In this document: positions 21,600 to 32,966 of the stretch, one piece after another
Numbering within the stretch: the first letter of the stretch is position 1
Layout of the letters: every line of letters starts with the position of its first letter
Origin: Artemisia argyi
Taxonomy: Eukaryota > Streptophyta > Magnoliopsida > Asterales > Asteraceae
Direction of reading: 5' to 3'
DNA: 64,000 bases
Assembly (NCBI GenBank): GCA_030686995.1
Contig: CM060692.1
Location: 128,479,796 to 128,543,795 of the forward strand
Notes under the pieces: model-generated
Databases searched by the model: none
What the model was told of the DNA's origin: nothing
Seen by the model: the letters and a program-made list of their open reading frames with translations, nothing else
Made by a program: the position numbers and the translations under genes

Positions 21600-21860
21600 T
21601 CCATTTACTAAGGATGATTGGGATTTATGGTTGATGAATACTTCCAAGCTTCAACGAATGTTGATCATCTAGTTCCTGAAGCTCTTGCTCCGGTTCCTGC
21701 TGACTCAACTGGTTCACCTTCCTCAATCTCCATTGATCAAGATGCACCATTTAGAAGTACTTCTCAGATTACTCTTGTAACTCAATCTCGGTTACTCCTC
21801 AAGGTGTTGATGTTGACTATCATGATTGTGAAGTTGCACACATGAATAATGATCCGTCTT
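21600..21860 (+). pseudogene. Copia pol linker fragment, first copy
   Basis: An open stretch reads VDEYFQASTNVDHLVPEAL then APVPADSTGSPSSISIDQDA. This matches the Pro/Ser-rich spacer between integrase and reverse transcriptase in Asteraceae copia Pol. A second, differently damaged copy lies at 23960-24420, so the internal region contains two pol-derived segments. Confidence 0.6.
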
Positions 21861-23800
21861 CTTTGTTCTACTTCTTTACGGATTGTTGTTCCTCCAAATG
21901 TGCACTTTGTAAATCAACCACAAGAACAAAATGTAAAATGTCGATTATAACGTCAAAACGGCTAAGAACTTGGACATGGAATGTCAAGTGATCACGAAGT
22001 TTATTTGGTATCCCTTATTTGAGATTGAAGTTGACTTTCACAAAGGCGTGATCTTATGTTATCTTGAAGTCGAGGTTGGTTGGATGAAGAATCTTCGAGA
22101 TCCTTGCTTGAGCTTTTACCTTTACAATGACGAAGACTTGGATATCTAGTTATTTTGGTGATTCTTCTTTTTATTACCACAAAATAACTATCACTTTAAG
22201 GAGTGTCACAACTTACATGAAGTTGTCGGTAGTCAAGAGGTGATGTATGTCTTATACTTGATGGTTGGTTGGTTGAAGAGTAGAGAGTACTTAGGGATTT
22301 GATGTTGAACAAACTCTCTACACCGCTCTTAGTCATACACTAGTGCAAGCCTAAGTCACAAAAATGGGGAATTCTACTTCAGTTTCTAATTTGGTATGTT
22401 GGGTTTACTTCATCAGTGGTCACTTCAAATAGCCTACATAAGAGGTGGTAAAGATTGTCAGAGAGAGTCTTTTTGTAGCAGTTGATTCTCACCAGATCCA
22501 TTTTAGCAAATTTTTGTTCTTCTCACAAGATTTCTAGTACGTATGCATTAAATGTGTTGCTAATTCTGAGGTATCAAAACCAGCAAGGGGGAAGGAGACA
22601 TGCATCTGAATGCATAATGTGTACACGTGATGAACTTAATACTTCTTCTTAATTGAAGTTATCCCGGGAAGACAAATGTCATAACCACAGAGAATATCAG
22701 TGTATTAACTTGTGGCGTTTGGTGTATCATTCCAACTATGTGGGGGAAGTGTTCTCTTGACACTTGTGGTATGTATTACTTCAGCTTTCAGTGGGAAGAA
22801 ATATGAGAAGAACAACTGGAGAGTGAGATGATATTGCTTATCGACATCTTCATATGAGCTGATATGAGTTTTGGTAAAGTGCTTCTGGTTAATGCTTCAC
22901 GTACACAATGTTATGCTGATTCCGATGAGATCGCAACCATCAGGGGAGAGATTTGTGTACATCAAGGATGCGCAACAGGTTCACGTGATCGGGCTTAATC
23001 ATATATTCTGGAGGTGATATCCGCAGTGATGATTAGTGCTTCAACCTGTTACTTTGGTGTCATCGTTTCTTCTTGTGTTGGATACATGCGTACAATATGG
23101 TTTGAGTTGGCATGTGCAAGATAACTGGAAAGCATTCAGTGAAATGAAGATGTTGATATCTGATTCCCCCTAATAGACAACTGCTCCAAACCTCAAAAAA
23201 TAATGTGTACATTGGGGATGTACAACAGGGTCATGTGATCGAGCTTCATCATACATTCCGGGATTGCTAACCGCAGAGATGATCCATGGTTCATCCTGTT
23301 ACTTCGGTGTTATCGTTTTCTTTGGGTCTTTGAGCGTCATACAATGAGACCTTTTGCATCACTTCAACTACTTGGGGAAGTGGTCTCATGAAGATAATTG
23401 TCGGTTTGGGGGGAAACTACCAAAGCTTCACATTGAGGAGGCTATAATTTGACAATTTGGTGGTGCCTAGCGATTGACTCAGTTGTGAGATTCTAGTGAT
23501 TTGTTAACTACTTGTGTTTGGTGAATTGTTGTGACTTAAGTCGTTTCGATTAGTCTGACTGTAATTTGAAGTTGTGAGTTAATACTTACGACTTGACTTA
23601 TTACGATCAGATCGATTGTAACTTGACTTGTCGCGACTTGACACTTAGTGCTAGTTGTAACTTATCCAAGATTTCACTCTAAGTCCAGCTCGCATATTAC
23701 ATCTTTCGGTTTCTTTTGTTGACTTTAGTAAAATCCCGAGAGAGAACCGATCTCTCGGTTTAAGTCACAAGAGTTGTAAAATCCCGTTTAAGATCCTATC
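21861..23800 (+). repeat. Non-coding copia interior with a diverged direct repeat
   Basis: Two related segments, about 22953-23080 and 23203-23325, share GTGTAC, GCAACAGGKTCA, GTGATCG.GCTT, CCTGTTACTT and GGTGT.ATCGTTT in order, offset by about 250 bp. Short purine tracts (GGGGGAAGG near 22586, GGGGGAAGTG near 22743) recur. A GTAAAATCCCG leader-like block at 23730-23790 precedes the next ORF. No intact coding sequence. Confidence 0.5.
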
Positions 23801-24640
23801 ATGGCATCTACGTCGTTAGACGATTAATCAGGAGCCTCAAAAGCTTTGGTAGTGAATGTTTTAGAGATGTTGGCTACACACTCCTACAATGAGCCGACTG
23901 TGATAATGGCTTCTGTACACATCAGTGCAGGACGCGTGTCTAAACTTTTGTCTTCTGAACCATTCAGTTCAGGTCCTGTACAGTATTCCACGCCTGCAGT
24001 ACTTTATGTACTTCCTACAAGCGACGATTTGAAGAGTTTGGTTGATCAGAGATATGATGAATACTTCGAGCCACCAACTGTTGACACGCTTACCATCAGT
24101 TGCAGTAGCTCCGGTTCCAAATAATTCAAATAGTGTATCGATGTCTGTCTCAATTGATCAAAGTTGCACCATAAGCAAGTCAGTCTCCTTTATAGCCGAA
24201 TCTTCAATCTTCCTTCGTACATTAAAGCACTGCAGTAGACTAGTCTTTTTGAAGTTAATTCATTTCCTCCTCCTAATGATGTTCCGTTCTACAACACATT
24301 TGCTCCTGAGTCTTCATCTGAGGCATCTTCTTCAGGAGATCTTGATACAGATACATCACTTCCTAACCCTCAACCACATGAACAACTTTGAAAAATGGAG
24401 CAATGATAATACTTTTTGAGAACATATTTGGGAATCCTTCTTAACAAGTGTCCACGCGAAGGAAACTTGACACATATGCCTTGTGGTGCCTTTATAATTT
24501 CGTACTATCCAAAGTCGAGCCCGAAGATTACATGAGTTCTATCGACTTGAAGTATGTGAATTGGTACCTCCACCAGACTGCGCAATAATTATAGCTCTTA
24601 AGTGGTTCTTCAAAGTAAATCTTGATGAGCATCATGACGT
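23801..24640 (+). pseudogene. Copia pol linker and RT start, second copy, broken
   Basis: ATG 23801 opens a frame stopped by TAA at 23825-23827 and resuming to 24124. Its end (VLPTSDDLKSLVDQRYDEYF) matches the integrase-RT linker. After a frameshift the serine-rich linker continues, then ALWCLYNFVLSKVEPE and, near 24545-24645, residues corresponding to CELVPPPDC and IIALKWFFKVNLDEH. The latter is the first conserved block of copia reverse transcriptase. Sequence then jumps directly to the pol C-terminus, so the RT catalytic core has been deleted. Confidence 0.65.
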
Positions 24641-24699
24641 TCTGAACACAAGGCAAATGGATTCTCCAAAGGTGTGGTTGAAAAAGTAAAAAAAATAAT

Positions 24700-24890
24700 A
24701 AAAAAAAATAATAATAATAAAAATAAAAAGGGTTGTGGAACTTTTCTTCGTAAAGACAGAGTTACAACTGGCAGATTTCTTCACTAAGGCACTCCCAGGA
24801 GAACGGTTTCGATTTATTCTCTTGCTACTTGGGATGAAGAGTCTTTCGCCAGAATCATTCAAAAGTCTTCATGAAGAGAATGAGGAGTAA
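24700..24890 (+). pseudogene. Copia Pol C-terminus (RNase H end)
   Basis: The frame from about 24732 reads VVELFFVKTELQLADFFTKA followed by LPGERFRFILLLLGMKSLSP, ending at a TAA at 24888-24890. 'QLAD(I/F)FTKAL' is the hallmark C-terminal block of Ty1/copia Pol. Everything between the RT start and this block is missing, replaced by an A-rich (AAT)n-like tract. Confidence 0.85.
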
Positions 24891-24978
24891 TGGATTCACT
24901 TCACATATCCTTGTACATAGTTTATAAAACCGAAAAGAAAATACAAAAATATAAAATCTAGAAAAACCATAAAAATCG

Positions 24979-25017
<39 letters not shown>

Positions 25018-25269
25018 ACGAAAATACCAAAAATAGTTGTTCTAGGCAAGTCTTCTGTTTATCGATAACATTTACGGTTCTAGAAATGTCATTCAACAAT
25101 GGCACGGAACTTTAATTGAAGCTCGAGCAGAAGTGTAAAATAAATAAGTAAAACATGTATTAATGGTTTGCAGTCATTTCAGGCTGTAACCCGGTTTTCA
25201 AAATGGTTTGCTATTACTTTAGATAGCAACCCGGTCCTAATCTTGGGGAACATATCGTCGCCAAAAAGA
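24891..25269. other. Copia 3' interior before the gypsy insertion, with a poly(A) tract
   Basis: A 38-base A run occupies 24979-25016. No coding sequence is supported; minus-strand poly-Phe frames are produced by the A run. Confidence 0.6.
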
Positions 25270-25274
25270 CAGAT

Positions 25275-26682
25275 TGATGAGACGAAAAATGATCCATTTT
25301 TAGGGGGTCATTTAAGCCCGAATTTGAATTTATTTGATCAAATATTGCCCTAAATCGTTCCTTTTGTGATTTTAGGTACTTTGGGAGAGAAATTTGGAAA
25401 AGGAAGCAATTCGGACGTTTTCGGAGCATAAAAGTGAAGAAAACGCCAAAGTCTTAATTTTCCATGCTGGGAACAGTAGGTGACGGCGTCAAGAGTAACT
25501 CTCTGACGGCGTCAAGAGCAAAATTCCATGACGACCCAGTACAGATTTGACGGCGTCACGAAGGTAGGGCGTCAAGAGTTAAAGTCATGACGGCCTGGAA
25601 ATGATTAAGTCTTGACGGCGTCAAATGTAGATCAAGGCAGTCCGAGAATAGTTTTGGCGGCGAGGTGACGGCGTCACAAGTTTAGTCTTGACGCCGTCAG
25701 ACCCCTTTTCCTATATATAGTTTTCTAATTTTCACATTAAAAGAGAGAGAAGTTTTGGAGAAACCCTAAGTACGATTTTGGTGCAAACTTTACAGGTTTT
25801 TCAAGGGTTCCAAGCCCTTGATACCTTTCATGTGTAATTGAGATAAGTGTTCTTTTAATTCAATCAATATGTCTATGTGTTGGTTGTCTATATCTTGTTC
25901 TTGTCTTAATTCCATCATGCTAGGCTAGATCTATCTTGTGTTTGCTTAGATCTAATGAAACCTAGATGTTAATTATGTGTTGATTACTTGTTTATACTTG
26001 TCTTGGATGAATGATTTATATGTTAGGCTTAAGAAAACTGGCAGATCTCCAATTGGTAACATGCTTGAACGTCTTAAGAAACATGAACCGACGCGCACTA
26101 GGTCTTTATTGGTTGTATTTAATGCATGAGCCACTGTTTACAATCCCTATAGTTGTGCTGGGCATGGTGTAGGAGGAGATAAGAGCTCATAGAATTGGGG
26201 AGTTAAGTGTGCCACACCATGAATGGTATTAAGGAATACGATCCGTCATCCATGCAATTATAACAAGTAATTAACGTGTAAAAGATGTCTAGGGAGTAGT
26301 GAAATCTAAGTAAACACATTTTCTCCACTTATTTCTCACAACTTTAGTATAATTTAGTTTATTTTCATTTCTAGTATTTGATTTCGATTGCATCTTTAGT
26401 ATTGGGTTAGTTGATTAGCAACTAATTCCGCCCAAATCCTTCAAACCCGAGATTTTTACTTGCTTTCTAAAAAATATAAAAATACAAAAATAATCATCCC
26501 TCACCTTTAGAACTAGTATTTAGGTTTTCTAATCCTAGCGACACTATTCCTAAGCTGAACGATCAATCCCCCGGTATTTGTCACTATACTATACTACAAC
26601 GATCAGGTACACTGCCTGGTGAGGGTTGTAAGCTTCTCGAGATCCCTCGAGAGGTAAAGCCTGTTGCGATTCCCACGCATCA
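25275..26682 (+). repeat. 5' LTR of the gypsy element
   Basis: Begins TGATGAGACG and ends CCCACGCATCA. A TATA box (TATATATA, 25712-25719) is preceded by six perfect TGACG(G/C)CGTCA palindromes between 25481 and 25699. LTR sequence downstream of the TATA box is long (about 960 bp). Confidence 0.92.
25481..25699. promoter_or_regulatory. Array of six TGACGSCGTCA palindromes in the gypsy U3
   Basis: Perfect copies lie at 25481-25491, 25504-25514, 25548-25558, 25613-25623, 25666-25676 and 25689-25699, ending 13 bases before the TATA box. Each contains TGACG on both strands, the core bound by TGA-class bZIP factors (as-1/ocs elements). Two further degenerate copies lie between. The 3' LTR retains only three intact copies. 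A role as an inducible enhancer is inference. Confidence 0.6.
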
Positions 26683-26720
26683 AGTTTTTGGCGCCGCAGC
26701 CCGGGGAATAGTTATTGTCT
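26683..26720 (+). other. Gypsy primer-binding site
   Basis: AGTTTTTGGCGCCGCAGCCCGG directly follows the LTR (split here as AGTTTTTGGCGCC and GCAGCCCGG). TGGCGCCG is the start of the tRNA-Asp-type primer site used by many plant gypsy elements. Confidence 0.75.
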
Positions 26721-26865
26721 AGGTTAGCATTTCTTTTTATTAGGTCTACTTGCTAGATTCCTTTCTAGTAAGATTTTATTTTTATTTTTAGGTTCTCTTT
26801 AGTCTATCTTATTTCTTTGTGCCTTTGTTCGTAACCACCCGACATCATGGACAACGGGAACATCT

Positions 26866-28539
26866 TTGAACCCGTCATCCCACCACAAAAAAAACCCACC
26901 ATTAGAACCCCTTAGGCCCCGAACCTTAGGAGAGTATTCCCGACCTAGCCACCAAGGCTACCGAAACACCATTGAGCTCACCGGAGCTAATGTGACCCCC
27001 ATGCGATCCGACACCATCCGGTTGGTGCAAAGCGGATGTGCATTCCATGGACTTAGTTCCGAAGTTCCAAACCAACATCTTAAGGACTTCCTCAAAATCG
27101 TAGATTCCATAGACCTAGATGTTGCAACTAGAGAGACAACCCGATTACGCCTATTCCAATTCTCTCTACGGGATCAAGCTAGTCAATGGCTTGAGCGTTT
27201 ACCCGCGAGATCCATCACCACATGGGATGATCTCACCACTCGTTTCCTTGCTCAATTTTTCCCACTGGGGAGAACTACTAAGCTTAGAAATGACATCTTG
27301 ATGTTCCAACAACGTCAAAATGAATCTCTTTATGAAGCATGGACTCGTTTCGAGGACTTACTCCAAAAAGTCCCTCATCATGGCATAGATCTTTGGCTCC
27401 AAGTCCAAATCTTTTATGACCATATCGACATCTCCACGAGGTGAGCCATTGACCAATCGGCCGGTGGTAAGCTACGTGATCTAAGTGCGGAACAATCATG
27501 GGAACTCATAGAAGATCTTGCTCTCTATGACAACGAAAGTTGGAATGATCCCCGTGATTTGAATAAAACGGTCAAGGCAATATCTTTGCCTTCGAACAAT
27601 TCTAGCACTCTCGACCGTAGGATCATGGAACTTGAGGACCAAGTCAAGTTTCTCATGAAATCTTACGAAGCTTCTAAGCCTTCAAGCCAAGTGAACAAAA
27701 TCACTTCTTCATGCGAATTATGTAGTGGTCCCCACGACACTCGTGATTGTGTGGAACTCCCCGGAACAGCTTTTGCGGACTATGCATCCACGCGTACCGA
27801 CGAAGCGGGAGATAAGTGGTACACTTTCAAGCCCGAGCCATACACATACGGTGATTCATACCACCCCTCTTGGAAAAATCACCCAAACCTTAGGTGGAAA
27901 CAAAATCAACCCAATTCTTCCAATCCGCCTAATCGTTACCAACCAAACGGTCCACCCTCCAACCGTACTTTCAACAACAATCCTTCTAACAACTTTGGTA
28001 GTACCAACAATCTTGAAGGATTGATGTCTAAGTTCATGGCATCTCAAGAGGCTCGCATAGCTAGGTTTGAAACCGAACTCAACCAACAACAAACAGAGAT
28101 AACCAACAAGATTGACAACTTGTTGAAAGCCCTCAACAACCAAGCATTAGTCACACCTAGGAAGGACACTAGGGACACCAATAACGGAAGCCAAATTAAG
28201 GACCCCTCATCATCCAAACATGTCCACTTTGTCAATGCTGTCACCATTAAGCCGATAGATAAGGAGATTGAAGAGAGCGACAAGGATGAAGTTAGAATAG
28301 GAGCCGAGACTAAGGATGAGAGTAGGGAAGTTGAGGTAGAGCCTATAGAAGAATACTTTGATAAGTTTCCAACCAAGGAAGAACGGGAATACCATAAGGA
28401 TTTATTCGATAGTCCCGAGAGACCATATATCCTTGGCACCCCCTTATCAAAATGGGAGACCCCTCTAACATTAACATCCCATGCAATATCGGGCACATGC
28501 ATATATGGAAAGCTTACATCGACCCTAGATCCCCCGTGA
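26866..28539 (+). pseudogene. Gypsy Gag with one in-frame TGA
   Basis: A continuous frame from about 26866 to 28539 (about 557 codons) is interrupted only by TGA at 27442-27444. The Gag core contains LRLFQFSLRDQASQWLERLP, TTWDDLTTRFLAQFF and LQKVPHHGIDLWLQV. After the stop it continues AIDQSAGGKLRDLSAEQSWE, LALYDNESWNDPRD and a cysteine-containing segment ELCSGPHDTRDC. The stop follows AGG and replaces a position where Arg (CGA) would fit, suggesting a CpG-to-TpG change. The frame opens with TTG where related proteins have ATG. Asn/Pro-rich and acidic segments follow. Confidence 0.82.
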
Positions 28540-29057
28540 ACATCATGACTAGGACTTATTACAATTGGGTGATGAAGAAGCAACTTGATTTTAGGATGAT
28601 GCCTAATAAGAATCTGATAAGTAATTTTGCAGGAAGAGTGAAGGGATTGCATGTGATTATAGGGAATCTCACCTATGAGATCGATTTTATGATAGTTGAG
28701 GACACTCGTCCGGTGATAGATGCTTGCCTAAGCCAAATAATATTTGGAAAACCATTTGTTGAGGCCACTAGGATGAGTTATGATCCGACTTTAGGGATAG
28801 TTAGATTCAAGGAAGAGAATGATGAGGTTGCTTATCAAATGCCCTACAAGATTGAGCAATACCGCCTTCTCTCTAATTTCGAAAAGGAACACAAGCAAGC
28901 GGCTTATTATAGGAATGAGGAGGATAGACGTAGAGGAGTAGAGTATGTAAAGAACAGAATGCTTGGTTTCTACAAAGAATGCTTGCAACTAGGTCCGGAA
29001 TACAAAACTGGTTTAGAAGACGACCTAGAAACTGAAACCAATGATGAGGTCACGTAG
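28452..29057 (+). pseudogene. Gypsy aspartic-protease-like region, frameshifted from Gag
   Basis: This frame overlaps the Gag frame by 88 bases and continues its sense: GHMHIWKAYIDPRSPVNIMT (a degenerate protease block; the catalytic DTGA-type motif is replaced by DPRSP), VKGLHVIIGNLTYEIDFMI, FGKPFVEATRMSYDPTLGIV, ending after LGPEYKTGLEDD. A single frameshift near 28450-28480 separates it from Gag. RT should follow directly and is absent. The loss of DTG suggests this protease homologue was not catalytic even before decay, but that is inference. Confidence 0.75.
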
Positions 29058-31576
29058 TAACCCATGACCTTGAGTCTAGCTACAAGACTCGTAAATAAAG
29101 AAAAGCGCTTCTTGGGAGGCAACCCATGCTTTGTGTGATTTTATGTTTGTTTGTTTGTTATTTGCTTCCGTATGCATGCTTAATTTTTATTGTTGGTAGA
29201 TCATGTTTCTAAGCTAAATAGTGGAAATACTTTACTTTGTTGTTTTGGCCTAGTCTTAACTCCACCTAAAGGTATTTTTTTCAAAAAGATAAGTGTAAGG
29301 GGAAACCCCAAATATGTTTTCAAGAAACAAACCGATCATGATTCTCCACAATATTAAATGAACATGTGTATTCGTATTTGTTAGAGTCAAATGCTTGTAT
29401 TGAGTCATAATGAAGTTTTGCAGGATTTTCCAGGAAGTAGGACCAAGTTTTTCCAGAAATTTTCCGGAAACTTAACATAAGAATTTCTGCAGGTCACTTC
29501 TGACGGCGTCAAGAGTTTACTCTTGACGGCGTCAAGTGTAAAAATCTGGAAATTTTACCGGTTTTGTTTTTCTAACGGAGTCTTATGGTTTTTGTAAATT
29601 ATTAAGTTTTATAATCTCCAGGAGATCTGCAAACTTCATTCCACAAGCATTATATCTTATCTTGTTTTCTAGGACTTAGTAACTTATATAGGATGCCGCC
29701 GATTTTACGCGAGGTTGTCTTGTCTATTTTATCAGGTTTTACAGGTTATGTATGACAAGAAGATGATTAACATTCTGGAAGGGAAGCTTTGATTGTTCAT
29801 TTTCTTGGAGGAAGATTTAACCTGGCCACCCTATTATCCATACCGAGCGAATCAGGGGAGTATTTGATTTCATTCTCTTTACTTTTTCACTTTTACATTC
29901 TTTACTTGAACATTGGGGACAATGTTCATCCTAAGTGTAAGGGGAGGGTAAAAAGATGATACCTTACATATGCACTTTCGCTTGAGTTTGTTTTGTTTAA
30001 TGGTAGATGTGTAATAAAACTATGAGAAATTCGTGTTAGTACAATTTTAGCGCCAAATTTAAAATTTTTTACAACATTTAGGAGTGAAACTTTAGCCATA
30101 GCAAGCGTCTCATGGATAGGAGATTGTATGACTAGCACATAACCGTATATTCAGAAAAATTTTCCACCCAAATATGTGAGGTTCGCCTTTAGATTTGATA
30201 GGTAAAGCATTTACTATTGGTGCTTATGAGTGTACCGGTAGCATTTAGATTCTAGAACTTACGTTAGTGATGCATCTCGAGACCGCTAGTGAGACTACAT
30301 TCGTGTGGTAGGATTTACTACATGATAAGAGGCATTAGGATCACCCTTGTGTTAAACCCGTATCATAATTACTTGACCATTTAAGTCATATTACTTGGCT
30401 AGTTAAGTCAACTAATTTTTCCCACACCTTAGCGTTGTACTCATTTTTAGTACACGATACCCCTAGTACACCCCTCCGAGCCTATCTTTTCGTTTCTAAC
30501 TTTAAGAATCTTACTTAAAGGAAGAATTTGTTACACCCCACTTAAATGTACACCCAAATCGCCTTAGCCTTCCGTGTATGCACTCATCTTTAGTGCATTA
30601 TTGTTATTTGTTAAACCCTAAGTTAACTATCTAATTGATTACATGGTTGCTAAGTCGAGTCATATCCTTGTACATATTGTTTTGGGACGATTGAGACTCA
30701 TGGGTAAAAGTACTTATTTTATGGAGTAATGGGGAAGAACATCATTTATTACCCCCATATGTATGTTAATCTTAAAAGTGCTCCAAGTGTTTTGATTTTC
30801 TTGATTCGAGTCATTAGTTTAGTTTATTGTAAAGTATGTAAAGATTCAAGTGTAAGGGGAATATTCATTCCCTATGATGTATTATTTTGGATGGTAGGGC
30901 AAGAGTGTATGCACAAAAAAAAAATAAAAATAAAATAAAAGAAAAAAAATCGAAAAATCAAGAAAAAGAAAAAAAATATAGAAAAAATCAAGAAAAAAAA
31001 AATAGAAAAAGAAAGAGAAAAAAAACATACGGACTACCATCCCTTTTTATTCTATGTTCATTTTATGTTTTTGTTATTTTTCATTTATTAGCTTAAGTCG
31101 AGTCTAGTCTTGGCTTAGCAACGCCACATTGTACATGTAATTAACCAAGATTGTTAACTCGCCACCAGTAAAACTTCCTTTATCCAACAAAACCGTGTAT
31201 TTCATATCCCTACACCTAACGTTACAACCCTTTAAAAGACCTCTTTGATAGTTTATCCTAGGTGCTTACGCCATGTGGTGGAGGTTTGATCCTTTCCCAA
31301 GCCTATGGTAATCTATTTTGCTATGACAGGTAGTGAGAGATATCTTCCGTTTCCATATTGTAATTTACACTTTATTACACCCGAGAGATGAGAGTATCTA
31401 AACACTATTTGTGAGGTGCTAGTGTATGACCTCCGTGCTTGTCTATTGGTCTTTAGTGGAACGATTATTTGTTGTAATTACTTTTATATTAGTGTTAAAT
31501 GACCCCTAACTTGTATTTTGAGTAGAATAAAAGCGCATTTGCTTGAGGACAAGAAAATCTCAAGTGTAAGGGTATA
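29058..31576 (+). repeat. Non-coding 3' half of the gypsy element with repeated AAGTGTAAGGGGA tracts
   Basis: No RT, RNase H or integrase motif is visible on either strand. AAGTGTAAGGGG(A) occurs near 29285, 29933 and 30850, and a shorter copy AAGTGTAAGGGTATA directly abuts the 3' LTR (about 31562-31576). Two TGACGGCGTCA palindromes lie near 29502 and 29526. An A-rich tract spans 30914-31030. Confidence 0.7.
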
Positions 31577-32961
31577 TGATGAGACGAAAAATGATCCGTT
31601 TTTAGGGGTTCATTTAAGCCCGAATTCGAATTTATTTGATCAAATATTGCCCTAAATCGTTCCTTTTGTGATTTTAGGTACTTTGGGAGAGAAATCTGGA
31701 AAAGGAAGCAATTCGGACGTTTTTGGAGCATAAAAGTGAAGAAAACGCCAAAGTCTTAATTTTCCATGTTGGGAACAGTAGGTGACGGTGTCAAGAGCAA
31801 AACTCCATGACGACCCAGTACAGATTTGACGGCGTCACGAAGGTAGGGCATCAAGAGTTAAAGTCATGACGGCCTGGAAATGATTAAGTCTTGACGGCAT
31901 CAAATGTAGATCAAGGCAGTCCGAGAATAGTTTTGGTGGCGAGGTGACGGCGTCACAAGTTTAGTCTTGACGCCGTCAGACCCCTTTTCCTATATATAGT
32001 TTTCTAATTTTCACATTAAAAGAGAGAGAAGTTTCGGAGAAACCCTAAGTACGATTTTGGTGCAAACTTTACAGGTTTTTCAAGGGTTCCAAGCCCTTGA
32101 TACCTTTCATGTGTAATTGAGATAAGTGTTCTTTTAATTCAATCAATATGTCTATGTGTTGGTTGTCTATATCTTGTTCTTGTCTTAATTCCATCATGCT
32201 AGGCTAGATCTATCTTGTGTTTGCTTAGATCTAATGAAACCTAGATGTTAATTATGTGTTGATTACTTGTTTATACTTGTCTTGGATGAATGATTTATAT
32301 GTTAGGCTTAAGAAAACTGGCAGATCTCCAATTGGTAACATGCTTGAACGTCTTAAGAAACATGAACCGACGCGCACTAGGTCTTTATTGGTTGTATTTA
32401 ATGCATGAGCCACTGTTTACAATCCATATAGTTGTGCTGGGCATGGTGTAGGAGGAGATAAGAGCTCATAGAATTGGGGAGTTAAGTGTGCCACCCCATG
32501 AATGGTATTAGGGAATACGATCCGTCATCCATGCAATTATAACAAGTAATTAACGTGTAAAAGATGTCTAGGGAGTAGTGAAATCTAAGTAAACACATTT
32601 TCTCCACTTATTGCTCACAACTTTAGTATAATTTAGTTTATTTTCATTTCTAGTATTTTATTTCGATTGCATCTTTAGTATTGGGTTAGTTGATTAGCAA
32701 CTAATTCCGCCCAAATCCTTCAAACCCGAGATTTTTACTTGCTTTCTAAAAAATATAAAAATACAAAAATAATCATCCCTCACCTTTAGAACTAGTATTT
32801 AGATTTTCTAATCCTAGCGACACTATTCCTAAGCTGAACGATCAATCCCCCGGTACTTGTCACTATACTATACTACAACGATCAGGTACACTGCCTGGTG
32901 GGGGTTGTAAGCTTCTCGAGATCCCTCGAGAGGTAAAGCCTGTTGCGATTCCCACGCATCA
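31577..32961 (+). repeat. 3' LTR of the gypsy element
   Basis: Same ends as the 5' copy (TGATGAGACG ... CACGCATCA) but lacks the 23 bp duplication (GACGGCGTCAAGAGTAACTC plus three bases). It carries several C-to-T or G-to-A differences at CpG sites, including within the TGACG palindromes. Confidence 0.92.
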
Positions 32962-32966
32962 CAGAT

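Larger units (their letters stand above)
25275..32961 (+). mobile_element. 7.7 kb Ty3/gypsy element lacking RT and integrase (TSD CAGAT)
   Basis: LTRs are 25275-26682 (1,408 bp) and 31577-32961 (1,385 bp), flanked by the 5 bp TSD CAGAT at 25270-25274 and 32962-32966. By eye the LTRs differ at about 20 positions plus one 23 bp tandem duplication present only in the 5' copy. The primer site TTTTTGGCGCCGCAGCCCGG after the 5' LTR resembles the tRNA-Asp-type site of Athila/Tat-like gypsy elements. Only Gag and a protease-like region are coded; the remaining 2.5 kb has no RT, RNase H or integrase. The structure resembles the non-autonomous class called TR-GAG. Confidence 0.9.

Noticed and set aside
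24632..25105. Poly-Phe frames on the minus strand
   Set aside because: Caused by the (AAT)n-like tract and the 38-base A run within the copia interior.
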